Below are positions 51,166-60,433 of a DNA stretch of 64,000 nucleotides, piece after piece. The notes beneath the pieces were generated by a model. The model ran no database searches. It had not been told where the DNA came from and worked only from the letters and a program-made list of their open reading frames with translations. Origin of the DNA: Bryobacterales bacterium (GTDB lineage Bacteria > Acidobacteriota > Terriglobia > Bryobacterales > Bryobacteraceae); NCBI GenBank assembly GCA_025463005.1, contig JAOAPR010000112.1, positions 1 to 64,000 on the forward strand, given 5' to 3'. The translations under genes were made by a program, and so were the position numbers. Position 1 is the first letter of the stretch, and every line of letters begins with the position of its first letter.

Positions 51166-52497
51166 ATGACTTTGACTGTAGACACGAGTGCGAAGGAGCG
51201 GGTGCAGTACGGTAAGAAGCGGCGCGATACCGTCGGCCGGGCGGCTCAGGCGAATTTGCGCCCGAAGAATCGGCAATTCGATCCGATCACGGTACTGCAG
51301 GTAGCGGATGAAGGCCGAATACCGCAGCTATTGCCGCTCAAGTACGCACGCATGAAGGCGTCTCCGTTCGCGTTCTTTCGTGGTGCGGTGTCGATCATGG
51401 CAGCGGACCTGGGACGGTTACCGAATACAGGTCTGCGCGTTCAACTCTGCGGGGACGCTCATGTCCAGAACCTCGGCTCCTTCGCGGCTCCGGACGGCAA
51501 CCTGGTTTTTGATCTAAACGATTTCGATGAGACCGTTCGCGGACCGTGGGAATGGGATGTCAAGCGAATGGCCACAAGCATTATACTGGCGGGCCAGGAT
51601 TCCGGTCACAATCGCGCCGCCTGCAGTGATGCGGCGGAGGCCTTCGTGGGGAGTTATTGCCGGTCGATTTTTGAGTTCTCGCAACAGCCGATCCTGCAAG
51701 TGGCTCGCCATCAGATCAAGCGCGAGTGGCGTGTTCAGCCGATCCAATTGGCGCTGCGGCGCTCGGAACGCGCGCGCCCGCTGGATTTGCTGCAGAAGTT
51801 AACGGAATCGAACGGCCGCGGACAGCCGCGTTTTCGTGACCTGCGGCCGCTCTCCTGGCGGATCCGAGGAGAAAATGCCCGGGAGATTCTCGGCTCTCTC
51901 GGCGAATATCGCAATAATCTTGCTCCTGAGCGGCGGCATCTCTTTAACCTCTTTCGGCCGATTGATGTGGGGTTCAAAGTGGTCGGCACGGGCAGCGTTG
52001 GCCTGAGGGATTACGTGGTGCTGTTTGAGGGGAACGGTGCGCAGGATCCAATGTTTCTGCAAATCAAACAGGAGGTTGCGTCGGCGTATGCGCCATACCT
52101 TCAGAAACCCGTTCAGCAACATCAGGGTCGACGTGCTGCCGAGGGACAGCGGGCCGTGCAATCCGTGTCAGACCTGCTGCTCGGCTGGACCACCATTGGG
52201 CGCCATCACTACCTGGTACGCCAGCTCAACGATCGCAAGGGCAGCATCAATCTACAGCACCTGCGAGACGGAGGATTGAAAAGCCTGGCACTGGTCGCAG
52301 GCGAGCTACTGGCGCGCGGGCACGCCCGGTCCGGTGATGCGTGCGAAATTCGCGGATACTGTGGCTCAGGCGTGAAGATGGCGAAGGCGTTGCGCGATTT
52401 CGCGTGCGCCTATGCGGACCAGACCGAAGCCGACTACGGAGCGTTCGTAAGGGCCATCAGGAGCGGGAAGATCAAGGTGGCCGAAGAAGCCCGCTAA
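51166..52497 (+). CDS. DUF2252 family protein
   Basis: A 443-residue soluble protein matching DUF2252: MKASPFAFFRGAVSIMA, LRVQLCGDAHVQNLGSFAAP, VFDLNDFDETVRGPWEWDVK, RPIDVGFKVVGTGSVGLRDY. The GDAHxxNFG / DFD arrangement resembles aminoglycoside-phosphotransferase/kinase folds, so a kinase-like activity is plausible, but the family is uncharacterised. I used ATG 51166; the frame is open upstream into the divergent gene without similarity. Codon use is like its neighbours. Confidence 0.9.
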   Translation: MTLTVDTSAKERVQYGKKRRDTVGRAAQANLRPKNRQFDPITVLQVADEGRIPQLLPLKYARMKASPFAFFRGAVSIMAADLGRLPNTGLRVQLCGDAHVQNLGSFAAPDGNLVFDLNDFDETVRGPWEWDVKRMATSIILAGQDSGHNRAACSDAAEAFVGSYCRSIFEFSQQPILQVARHQIKREWRVQPIQLALRRSERARPLDLLQKLTESNGRGQPRFRDLRPLSWRIRGENAREILGSLGEYRNNLAPERRHLFNLFRPIDVGFKVVGTGSVGLRDYVVLFEGNGAQDPMFLQIKQEVASAYAPYLQKPVQQHQGRRAAEGQRAVQSVSDLLLGWTTIGRHHYLVRQLNDRKGSINLQHLRDGGLKSLALVAGELLARGHARSGDACEIRGYCGSGVKMAKALRDFACAYADQTEADYGAFVRAIRSGKIKVAEEAR

Positions 52498-52538
52498 CGG
52501 GAATGGAATCCCGTTGGTCCGATGACGCGCCGGCGTGT

Positions 52539-55500
52539 TTAGAACTGCAATCGAGCGACGATGCTGCCTTGCCGCGGCACCGGAGGGTTGCTCGCTGGCG
52601 TGGTGTTGATGTAGCCGAAGCCGGCGGTGGTCAGGCCGGCCGCGTTCTTAGTCTGCGTCGCCTGTGAATTCGTCGCCGTCGGGTTGGGCACTTGCGTTCG
52701 ATTGAACACGTTGGTGAACTCCATGCGAATATTCACGGTGGCTCGCTCCCGGATCCGGAAAATCCGGCCCAGACTTAAGTTCTCCACGGGACGACGCTCG
52801 AACCGGTAGTCGTTATAGTATGCCGCCGCGCTACCGAATTGACCGGCCGCGGGCTGGGTCCATGCCGCGGGATTCAGCACGAACTGTTTGTTCGGATCGA
52901 AACAGTGGCAGTTCAGATCTTGGGTGAACAGAGGTACATCCGGCACACGATTCGCATAGCTGCCCGTCGCGGGACTGGTGACGTTCCGAAGCAGCAACGT
53001 ATTGATCGCGTTCTGAGCGAAGGGAGCCTGGATCGGCAGTCCGCTCCCATACTGGAGAAATGCGCCGAGGCTCCAATCGCGGACCACCCAGGACAGCACG
53101 TTGTTGGTGTGAAATGCGGGTACCTCGTAGTTGGCCGAAATGTTGAATACCAGCGGCCGGTTGTACTGGGAAATGTACTTGTTCTGCTGCCGGTTGAATA
53201 CGTCGTTGATGGACGCGCCACCGATGCTCCCCGGAATCACGTTACTCTCCGCGCCGATGTTGAGCTCCTTCTGCCAGCTAAACGCGGCGGTGTAGGATAG
53301 TCCGCGGGAGAACCGCTGGGTTGCCTTCAATTGCAGCGAGTCGTACCAGGTCTTGCCTAAGGGCGACCACATATAAGTAATGGATGTGAATTGCGGGAAC
53401 GGCCGCAACGACTGCGCGACGGTCGATCCCACCGGGAAACCCGAGTACGGCAGTTTGTTCTGAAACCGGCCGGCATTTGCTGAACTGACTGGGGCCGTGA
53501 GGATGGTGCGGTCGGCGGGGTTGTTGATGTCGAGCCCGTAGAGCTTCAGCGTATCCGGGGTGAGCGCATTGACGTCGATGAGCCCAGGCGCGTTCCACCA
53601 CACTCCGCGATTCCCTACATAGGACGCCTCCACCGCCAGGTTCCGGAATATCTCACGCTGGAGCCCGATGCTCCACTGATACTGTCTGGGCGGCCGGCCG
53701 GCGTTCTGGTCGATGGCGATCCGTGGCGGCGTAAGTGAGTTCGGCAAAGGCACCTGTCCCGGATCGAAGTTCGGCCACGGACTTGGCGTAAAGGGTACGC
53801 CGGTTTTCAGATTCATGGCCGCGCGGCCGTAAGAGGGCGAACTGAAGGGGTTCGGGGTAGAAATTCGCGAGACGGAACCGTTGCTATCTGCAGTGCCGGC
53901 GTAAACGATGCCCCAGCCAACACGCAGCACGGTCTTGGAGGTGATCTGATACGCGACTCCCAGACGCGGAGCAAAGGCCAAAGCGTAATTGTGGGCGAAC
54001 TCGCAGTCGCAGCGTCCGGGTCCATCGCCCTCGAAGATCACAGCTCCCGGATGTCCGCCGGCGGAGGGGTTCGGTGCGGTGGGAGAGAAATTCGCCCATC
54101 GGCCCCGGTCGTCTTTGATGTAGCCGGAGTAGTCATATCGCAAGCCGTAATCCATCGTCAGCTTGCGAGTAATCTTCCAGGTGTCCTGAGCGAAGAAGCC
54201 CCATTGCGTTTTTACCGGACGTGATGAGATGGGCGTTGAGATTTGCCCGTTATCGACCAAGCCCAAGAGGAAGCTCGCATAAGGGAATCCCACAGTGCCG
54301 CCTGAAAGATTTTGCCCGTTGGCGGAAGGAAGTCCGGTTTCCGGCGATCCCACGCACGGCGATTGGCAAGTAAATGAGTAAATGCCGTTGGTGGCGGTAT
54401 AGAGCGTGCCGGGATATGCCTCGATGCGCAACTCCGCGCCGGCTTTATACGTGTGGTTATTCCTGACCCATGTGAGGCTCGCGTTCGCCGTGGGCTTGGC
54501 ATAGAAAAGATTGCGGTTGGAGCCCGGGCCCATGTCCTTCATGCCGCCCTGGGCGTTGGTCATTCCCTGGAACGCCGGGAACATGCGCTTGGTGGTTGCT
54601 CCGCGCAGTCCCAAACTGGTTTCGGCGTCGTAGCTCGAGATCGGCGCGTGATCGTCGAAGACCACATCCTGAAAACCCGCGCCGAAATGCAGCAGCATGG
54701 TCGGCGTCAGGGTGTGTTCGTAATTCAGGCGATAGAGGCGCGACGTGATGAAACTTCCGATGGCGGTGGTAATCGGGGAAGGCAGACCGTCCGATGCGCC
54801 CAGCGTAGGAGAGTATTGGCTCCGCGTTGAGGTGCGTGAGAAGTAGAAGGAAAGCCTCCCTTTGGGGCCCACCGCCTGGTCGATCTTGAATGCGGGAATA
54901 CCAGTGACCCGGTCACTGCGATACGCCGGCAGAAAATTGTTGATCAGACCGGAACCGGTCGGCTGCGGAATGAGTTTCTGAACGTTCACCGCGACGGGGT
55001 CCATCTGGGCCGGCAGAATCGCGTTGTTGGTGAAGGGGTCCCGGATGATCTGGCCATTGGGGGCTGCGCGCTCCGTGTTCGGATCGTAGATCGTCCCCTC
55101 GATAATCGGACGGCCGATCGGATCGGTGGCTAGAGTCCGGCCGGTTCGCGCCGCGCTGAAATCGCCGGCACGATAGGCCAGCGTGGGAATCGTCTGGGGA
55201 GTGTTGTTGATGTTCTGGAATTCGCGGAACTGCTCAAAGTTGAAAAAGAAAAACGTCTTGTCGTGGCCGTTGTACACCTTGGGAATATACGCGGGACCGC
55301 CGAGAGTAAAGCCATAGTCGTTGCGCCGCGCCACGGGCCGGATCAGATTTCCGTTCTTGTCATCGGTGAAGGGCGTACCTGCGTTCAATACTTCATTCAC
55401 CAGGTAATCGTAGGCGCTCCCGTGGAGCTGGTTGGTGCCCGACTTCATGGTGACGTTGAAGAATCCGCCGCCCACCTGCCCATATTCGGCGGCGAAGTTA

Positions 55501-56168
55501 CTGGTTTGAATCGCGAACTCCTGGATCGAATCCACGCTCGGTTGGAGTTGGGCGGGCACGCCAGGCGTAAAACCGTTGCTCGCGTCCTGTCCTTCCACGC
55601 GGAAGGACTGCGTGTTGTTGGGAGAACCGTTGATGCGCACGATGGAATTGGGCACCCAATACGTGCCAGGGATTAACTGCGTCACAGCGTAGGGATTCCG
55701 AATGCCCGCGCTTCCGGCTGCGGCTCCGATTCCTAATACTGGCAGGCTGTCCAGGCGATCGGTGCTGACGTTGTGACTCAACTCGCCACTCTCGGTTTTT
55801 AACAGCGGAGCGGCCTCTGTCACCGTGATGGATTCCGCGGCCGAGCCCACCTCGAGACTCACGTCGATGCGTAAGGTCTGAGCGACTTCGACCGTCAAGC
55901 CTTGCCGGACATACTTTTTGAACCCGGGCACAGTGACCGTGATCTCGTAGGCGCCGGCCGGCAATTGCGAGAGCGTGTAGTTGCCTGTGGTGGTGCTCGC
56001 GGCCTGGTACGTGGCTCCGGTTTCCACGTTCCTGCCTTGGACCGGAGCGTTTGCAATCACCGCGCCTGCGGGATCTGCAATTGTTCCGGTGATGGTGCCG
56101 CGGTCGCCTTGGGCGAAGACCACCGAAGCAAAGATGATTACACACGCCGCCGACACATGTAGTCGCAT
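52539..56168 (-). CDS. Oar-like TonB-dependent receptor (paralogue A)
   Basis: A 1209-residue outer-membrane protein. Signal peptide to about 19, CarboxypepD_reg domain (GTITGTIADPAGAVIANAPV), plug (AAPLLKTESGELSH, GTNQLHGSAYDYLVNEVL) and a large barrel ending GSIVARLQF. Two cysteine motifs stand out in the barrel part: CDC (GPGRCDCEFAHNYALAF) and CHC (DLNCHCFDPNK). Both are kept in paralogue B, which is the next receptor at 60434. GGAGG lies 6 bases before the ATG. Substrate unknown. Confidence 0.92.
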   Translation of the reverse strand: MRLHVSAACVIIFASVVFAQGDRGTITGTIADPAGAVIANAPVQGRNVETGATYQAASTTTGNYTLSQLPAGAYEITVTVPGFKKYVRQGLTVEVAQTLRIDVSLEVGSAAESITVTEAAPLLKTESGELSHNVSTDRLDSLPVLGIGAAAGSAGIRNPYAVTQLIPGTYWVPNSIVRINGSPNNTQSFRVEGQDASNGFTPGVPAQLQPSVDSIQEFAIQTSNFAAEYGQVGGGFFNVTMKSGTNQLHGSAYDYLVNEVLNAGTPFTDDKNGNLIRPVARRNDYGFTLGGPAYIPKVYNGHDKTFFFFNFEQFREFQNINNTPQTIPTLAYRAGDFSAARTGRTLATDPIGRPIIEGTIYDPNTERAAPNGQIIRDPFTNNAILPAQMDPVAVNVQKLIPQPTGSGLINNFLPAYRSDRVTGIPAFKIDQAVGPKGRLSFYFSRTSTRSQYSPTLGASDGLPSPITTAIGSFITSRLYRLNYEHTLTPTMLLHFGAGFQDVVFDDHAPISSYDAETSLGLRGATTKRMFPAFQGMTNAQGGMKDMGPGSNRNLFYAKPTANASLTWVRNNHTYKAGAELRIEAYPGTLYTATNGIYSFTCQSPCVGSPETGLPSANGQNLSGGTVGFPYASFLLGLVDNGQISTPISSRPVKTQWGFFAQDTWKITRKLTMDYGLRYDYSGYIKDDRGRWANFSPTAPNPSAGGHPGAVIFEGDGPGRCDCEFAHNYALAFAPRLGVAYQITSKTVLRVGWGIVYAGTADSNGSVSRISTPNPFSSPSYGRAAMNLKTGVPFTPSPWPNFDPGQVPLPNSLTPPRIAIDQNAGRPPRQYQWSIGLQREIFRNLAVEASYVGNRGVWWNAPGLIDVNALTPDTLKLYGLDINNPADRTILTAPVSSANAGRFQNKLPYSGFPVGSTVAQSLRPFPQFTSITYMWSPLGKTWYDSLQLKATQRFSRGLSYTAAFSWQKELNIGAESNVIPGSIGGASINDVFNRQQNKYISQYNRPLVFNISANYEVPAFHTNNVLSWVVRDWSLGAFLQYGSGLPIQAPFAQNAINTLLLRNVTSPATGSYANRVPDVPLFTQDLNCHCFDPNKQFVLNPAAWTQPAAGQFGSAAAYYNDYRFERRPVENLSLGRIFRIRERATVNIRMEFTNVFNRTQVPNPTATNSQATQTKNAAGLTTAGFGYINTTPASNPPVPRQGSIVARLQF

Positions 56169-56333
56169 GAGACGCCTCCTCGAACCCGTGAACGCTCCAG
56201 TGGAGTGTATGGCAGGATCGGGTGGGTGTCAAGGGCAATGTTTCTAAAGGGTTGACGCCCATCATACGATGTGATAACCTGCGCGCGGTTGAGGATCCTG
56301 GGCGAGAAGCACGTCTTTACTAAGGAGGCAAGC

Positions 56334-58976
56334 TTGACCAAGCGAACAGCCGTAGCGTCAATGGTTTGGGGACTCGCGGTCACTGTAGTGATCTTGACTT
56401 CCTCCCGCGCGGAACAACCGGTCTCATTTACCAGCGATATTAAGCCCATTATGGAAGCGAGCTGTTGGAATTGTCACGGCCCGTCCATGCAGCTTTCGAA
56501 GCTCGATCTGCGAACTCGCGAGAGCGCTCTCAAGGGCGGCGAACACGGTCCTGCAATCGTTCCGGGCAAAGCTGACGAGAGCCGGTTGTATCGCTTGGTC
56601 GCAGGCCTCGAAAAGCCGGCCATGCCTATGGATGGCAGCAAGCTCACAGCCGCACAAATCGCTGCCTTCAAAACTTGGATTAACGACGGCGCTCATTGGG
56701 ACCTCGCGGCGGCGCCTGCGGTTTCGACCAGCGCGTCGCCTTCGAGCGCTCCATTACCTGGATCCGAGGCTCCGCAACTGCCGCCCGGCGCTCGCGACTA
56801 CTGGGCGTTCAAGCTGCCGGCTCAAGCGCCTCTGCCCAATGTTGGCGCGAATCTCAAAAACCCGATTGATCGATTTCTGGAAGCCGCGCGTCAGGAAAAA
56901 GGTCTGAAGCCGGCTCCGAAAGCCGATCGTCTTACGTTGCTTCGCCGGGCGTATCTCGACCTGATCGGGATGCCGCCCACACCGGCTCAGACCGCTGAGT
57001 TTATGGCGGACAACTCCCCGGATGCCTGGCCCAAGTTGATCGATAAGCTGCTGGCATCGCCGCATTACGGTGAACGGTGGGGACGCCACTGGCTGGACGT
57101 CGCACGATACGCCGATTCCGCCGGCTACGAGGACGATCACGATCGTCCCAACGTGTGGCGTTACCGCGACTACGTGGTCAAGTCGTTCAATGACGACAAA
57201 CCGTACAGCGATTTCATCACCGAGCAGCTCGCAGGCGATGAAATCGATAACCGCACCAACGACACCTACATCGCCACGAATTTCCTGCGCGCCGGTCCGC
57301 GCGTCGAAGCTCGCGAGAAGGACAACCCGCAGTACCGTTACGACTACCTGGATGACGTGATTGCAACTGTCGGCAAGGGCATGATGGGCCTGACGATGCA
57401 GTGCGCGCGCTGCCACAATCATAAGTTCGATCCCATCCTGCAGAAGGACTACTACGCCATGCAGGCGAGCTTCTGGGGTTATGTCGAGACCACTTATCCG
57501 CTGGCCTCCAAGGACGAGGTCGACGCGTACAACAAGAAAGTAGCGGAAATCACGGCCAAGCAGGCTCCCATGCGGAGTGAGATCCGCAAAATCGAAGCGC
57601 CCTATCGGCAGAAGTTGATGGCGGAAGCGATTAAGAAAGACTTCCCCGAGTTGGTGCAAAAAGCGGTCGCGAAGCCGGAAGCGGAACGTACGGAAGGTGA
57701 GCGCCTGCTCGCGGATCAGGTGCTGAAGAGCGCTCAGTTCAAGCTTCCGATCGACGAAACCATGACGCCGGAAGAACTGGCGCGCAAGAAGGAACTCAAT
57801 AAGCAGATCGCGGAGCTTGAAAAGCAGCGTCCCAAGCCATTGCCGATGGCGGATATCACGACCGACGGCGATTACCGCTTCTCTCCGCGCGCGGCGGGCG
57901 ACGAAGCGCTTCCGGGCAAAGCTGGTACCAAGGAAGACGAGATCGAGGGAAGCTTCCTGCATACCGGTCCTGGCAAATACAAAGTTCCGCCTTCCTATTT
58001 ATTGGTCCGCGGCGACATGAACAGCAGAGGCGCGCAGATGCAGCCGGGATTTCTAACGGTCGCCACTTTCGGGACTCCGCCGACTGAGATTGAAAGGCCC
58101 GACGGCCACACCTCGGGGCGCAGGCTAGCGTTTGCACAATGGCTGACCTCGGCCGATAACCCGCTTACCGCCCGCGTAGCGGTGAACCGTATTTGGGCGC
58201 ACCATTTCGGCAAAGGAATCGTCGGAACCCTCGATAACTTCGGCAAGATGGGCGATCAGCCTACTCATCAGGAGCTGCTGGATTGGCTGGCGGTCGAATT
58301 CCGAAAGCAGGGATGGAGCATCAAGCAGATGCACCGGCTGATGATGACATCGGACGCGTACCAGATGGCATCCCGCTACAACGACGAGGCTGCACTGTCG
58401 AAAGATCCCAACGACGACTACCTCTGGCGGTATCGCATTCAAAGGCTCGACGCGGAAGTGGTCCGCGACAGCATCATGAGCGCCGCCGGCACCATCGACT
58501 TGTCCATGGGCGGTCCGCCAGTCTTCCCGCATATCCAGCCCGAGCTTCTCAAGGCTGTCAGCTTCGGCTCCATACACGGCATCTATAGAAATCAGGACGA
58601 CGGGCCGGCAGTCTGGCGTCGCAGTCTCTATATCTATAACAAGCGCAATCTGCCCTTCCCCATGATGCAGGTGTTCGATCAGCCCGACCTCAATATATCC
58701 TTCGGGGCTCGTTTAGTGTCCACAGTTCCTACACAAGCCCTAACGCTGATGAACAACGAATTCGTAGCGCGGCAAGCCAAGCTGTTTGCGGACCGGGTCA
58801 AGGAAACCGCGGGCCCGGATCCCGCCAAACAAGTGGATACCGCGTACCGCCTGGCATTGACGCGGCCTCCGACGGCGAAAGAATTATCGCTTGGCGTCGA
58901 GATGGTAAAGAGTCAGTCCCTGGTCGACTTCGCCAACGTAGTGCTGAACTTGAACGAATTCCTGTACACGGAGTAG
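56334..58976 (+). CDS. Planctomycete-type cytochrome c / DUF1549-DUF1553 protein
   Basis: An 880-residue exported protein. Signal segment (VWGLAVTVVILTSS), then a PSCyt1 heme-c-type motif C44-W-N-C47-H48 (SCWNCHG), a DUF1549/PSCyt2 domain (RFLEAARQEKGLKPAP, LASPHYGERWGRHWLDVARYADSAG, LTMQCARCHNHKFDPI), a charged helical region (about 420-530) and DUF1553 (NPLTARVAVNRIWAHHFGKG, ALTLMNNEFVARQAK). CARCHNH is a second heme-like CxxCH. I chose TTG 56334 because AAGGAGG stands 5 bases before it. It pairs with the DUF1501 gene 6 bases later. Confidence 0.92.
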   Translation: MTKRTAVASMVWGLAVTVVILTSSRAEQPVSFTSDIKPIMEASCWNCHGPSMQLSKLDLRTRESALKGGEHGPAIVPGKADESRLYRLVAGLEKPAMPMDGSKLTAAQIAAFKTWINDGAHWDLAAAPAVSTSASPSSAPLPGSEAPQLPPGARDYWAFKLPAQAPLPNVGANLKNPIDRFLEAARQEKGLKPAPKADRLTLLRRAYLDLIGMPPTPAQTAEFMADNSPDAWPKLIDKLLASPHYGERWGRHWLDVARYADSAGYEDDHDRPNVWRYRDYVVKSFNDDKPYSDFITEQLAGDEIDNRTNDTYIATNFLRAGPRVEAREKDNPQYRYDYLDDVIATVGKGMMGLTMQCARCHNHKFDPILQKDYYAMQASFWGYVETTYPLASKDEVDAYNKKVAEITAKQAPMRSEIRKIEAPYRQKLMAEAIKKDFPELVQKAVAKPEAERTEGERLLADQVLKSAQFKLPIDETMTPEELARKKELNKQIAELEKQRPKPLPMADITTDGDYRFSPRAAGDEALPGKAGTKEDEIEGSFLHTGPGKYKVPPSYLLVRGDMNSRGAQMQPGFLTVATFGTPPTEIERPDGHTSGRRLAFAQWLTSADNPLTARVAVNRIWAHHFGKGIVGTLDNFGKMGDQPTHQELLDWLAVEFRKQGWSIKQMHRLMMTSDAYQMASRYNDEAALSKDPNDDYLWRYRIQRLDAEVVRDSIMSAAGTIDLSMGGPPVFPHIQPELLKAVSFGSIHGIYRNQDDGPAVWRRSLYIYNKRNLPFPMMQVFDQPDLNISFGARLVSTVPTQALTLMNNEFVARQAKLFADRVKETAGPDPAKQVDTAYRLALTRPPTAKELSLGVEMVKSQSLVDFANVVLNLNEFLYTE

Positions 58977-58982
58977 CTCAAT

Positions 58983-60428
58983 ATGAAGAACTTCTGGTCC
59001 AGACGAGATTTTCTGTTTCGCTCCGGAGGCGGCATCAGCGGAGTGGCGCTGGCGTACTTGATGAATCAGGACGGCCTGCTTGGCGCTTCGAGCGACGCCT
59101 GCGAGGTTCCGACTGTGGGTGGCAACCCCTTCGCCGTGAAACCGTCGCACTTCAAGCCGCGGGCAAAGGCGGTGATCTCGCTGTTCATGAGCGGCGGCGT
59201 CAGCCAGGTGGATACGTTCGATCCCAAGCCGGCGTTGGATAAGTACGCCGGGCAACCGATGACCGGTCATGGCGACGTCGTGGTGCGGCAGGGTTACCCC
59301 GGTCCGCTCATGCCCAGTCCGTTCACCTTCAAGAAGTACGGGCAGTGCGGCATGGACGTATCAGAGCTGTTTCCGAACATCGCGAAGAAAGTGGATGAGA
59401 TCGCTTTCATGCGCTCGGTGTACGGGCGATCGAACGACCATACCCAGGCGCACTACGAAATGCAGTCGGGCCAGATCCGGTCGGGCTATCCGGCCATGGG
59501 TTCCTGGATCACCTACGGGTTGGGTTCCGAGAATTCGGGTTTGCCGGGATTCGTGGTGCTGCACGATTACCGGGGCGGTCCCATCGGCGGCCCCCAGGTA
59601 TGGAGTTCGGGATTCCTTCCGGCAGCCTATCAGGGCACGCCGTTCCGCGCTTCGGGCGATCCCATCGTGGACCTGAAACCGCCTGCGGGCGTTACCAAGG
59701 AACAGCAACGCTCTCGTTTAGACATGCTGGCCAAGTTGAACGAGATGCATCTCGAAGGACATCCCGGAAGCTCGGAGCTGGCCGCCCGCATTTCTTCCTA
59801 CGAGCTGGCGTTCCGGATGCAGGATTGCGCGCCTGCCGTGGTGGACATCAACAATGAATCGGATGCCACCAAGAAGTTGTACGGGCTGGACCAGGAAGTC
59901 ACCGAGCCGTTCGGCCGACAGTGCCTGCTGGCGCGCCGTCTGGTCGAAAACGGGGTGAGGTTCGTGCAGCTGTTCCACGGTGGCATGGGCAACCAGTCCT
60001 ACGACACGTGGGACGCTCACGAAGGCGTCAAGGCTAACCATACGCAGCACGCCGCCGAGTCGGATCTGCCTATTGCCGGATTACTGACCGACTTAAAAGC
60101 CCGCGGGCTGCTCGATTCCACGCTAGTGATCTGGCACAGCGAGTTCGGGCGCATGCCGATCTCGCAACGAGGTATTGGTCGCGACCATAATCCCGGCACG
60201 CTGACCTGCTGGATGACCGGCGCGGGAATCAAGGGCGGGCAAATCATCGGAGCCAGCGATGAGTTCGGCTACAAGGCCGAACAGCAGACCATCTCCTATC
60301 ATGATTTGCACGCGTCCATACTGCACCTTTTAGGCGTGGATCACACCAAGCTCACCTACCGCTTCAACGGCCGCAATATGCGGCTGACGGATGTTTACGG
60401 CGAGTTAATTCCGCAAATCGTCGCCTAA
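58983..60428 (+). CDS. DUF1501 family Tat-exported protein (alkaline-phosphatase-like fold)
   Basis: A 481-residue protein with a twin-arginine signal (WSRRDFLFRSGGG). DUF1501 motifs: AKAVISLFMSGGVSQVDTFD, MRSVYGRSNDHTQAHYEMQ, LLDSTLVIWHSEFGRMP, GRDHNPGTLTCWMTGAGIKG. The fold is sulfatase/phosphatase-like, with function unknown. It is translated directly after the DUF1549/DUF1553 gene, the usual pairing in Planctomycetes, Verrucomicrobia and Acidobacteria. Confidence 0.93.
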   Translation: MKNFWSRRDFLFRSGGGISGVALAYLMNQDGLLGASSDACEVPTVGGNPFAVKPSHFKPRAKAVISLFMSGGVSQVDTFDPKPALDKYAGQPMTGHGDVVVRQGYPGPLMPSPFTFKKYGQCGMDVSELFPNIAKKVDEIAFMRSVYGRSNDHTQAHYEMQSGQIRSGYPAMGSWITYGLGSENSGLPGFVVLHDYRGGPIGGPQVWSSGFLPAAYQGTPFRASGDPIVDLKPPAGVTKEQQRSRLDMLAKLNEMHLEGHPGSSELAARISSYELAFRMQDCAPAVVDINNESDATKKLYGLDQEVTEPFGRQCLLARRLVENGVRFVQLFHGGMGNQSYDTWDAHEGVKANHTQHAAESDLPIAGLLTDLKARGLLDSTLVIWHSEFGRMPISQRGIGRDHNPGTLTCWMTGAGIKGGQIIGASDEFGYKAEQQTISYHDLHASILHLLGVDHTKLTYRFNGRNMRLTDVYGELIPQIVA

Positions 60429-60433
60429 AGCTC

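Noticed and set aside
56754-57962. A 402-residue open frame on the minus strand inside the DUF1549/DUF1553 gene
   Set aside because: It lies wholly antisense to conserved DUF1549 sequence and has no recognisable motif.
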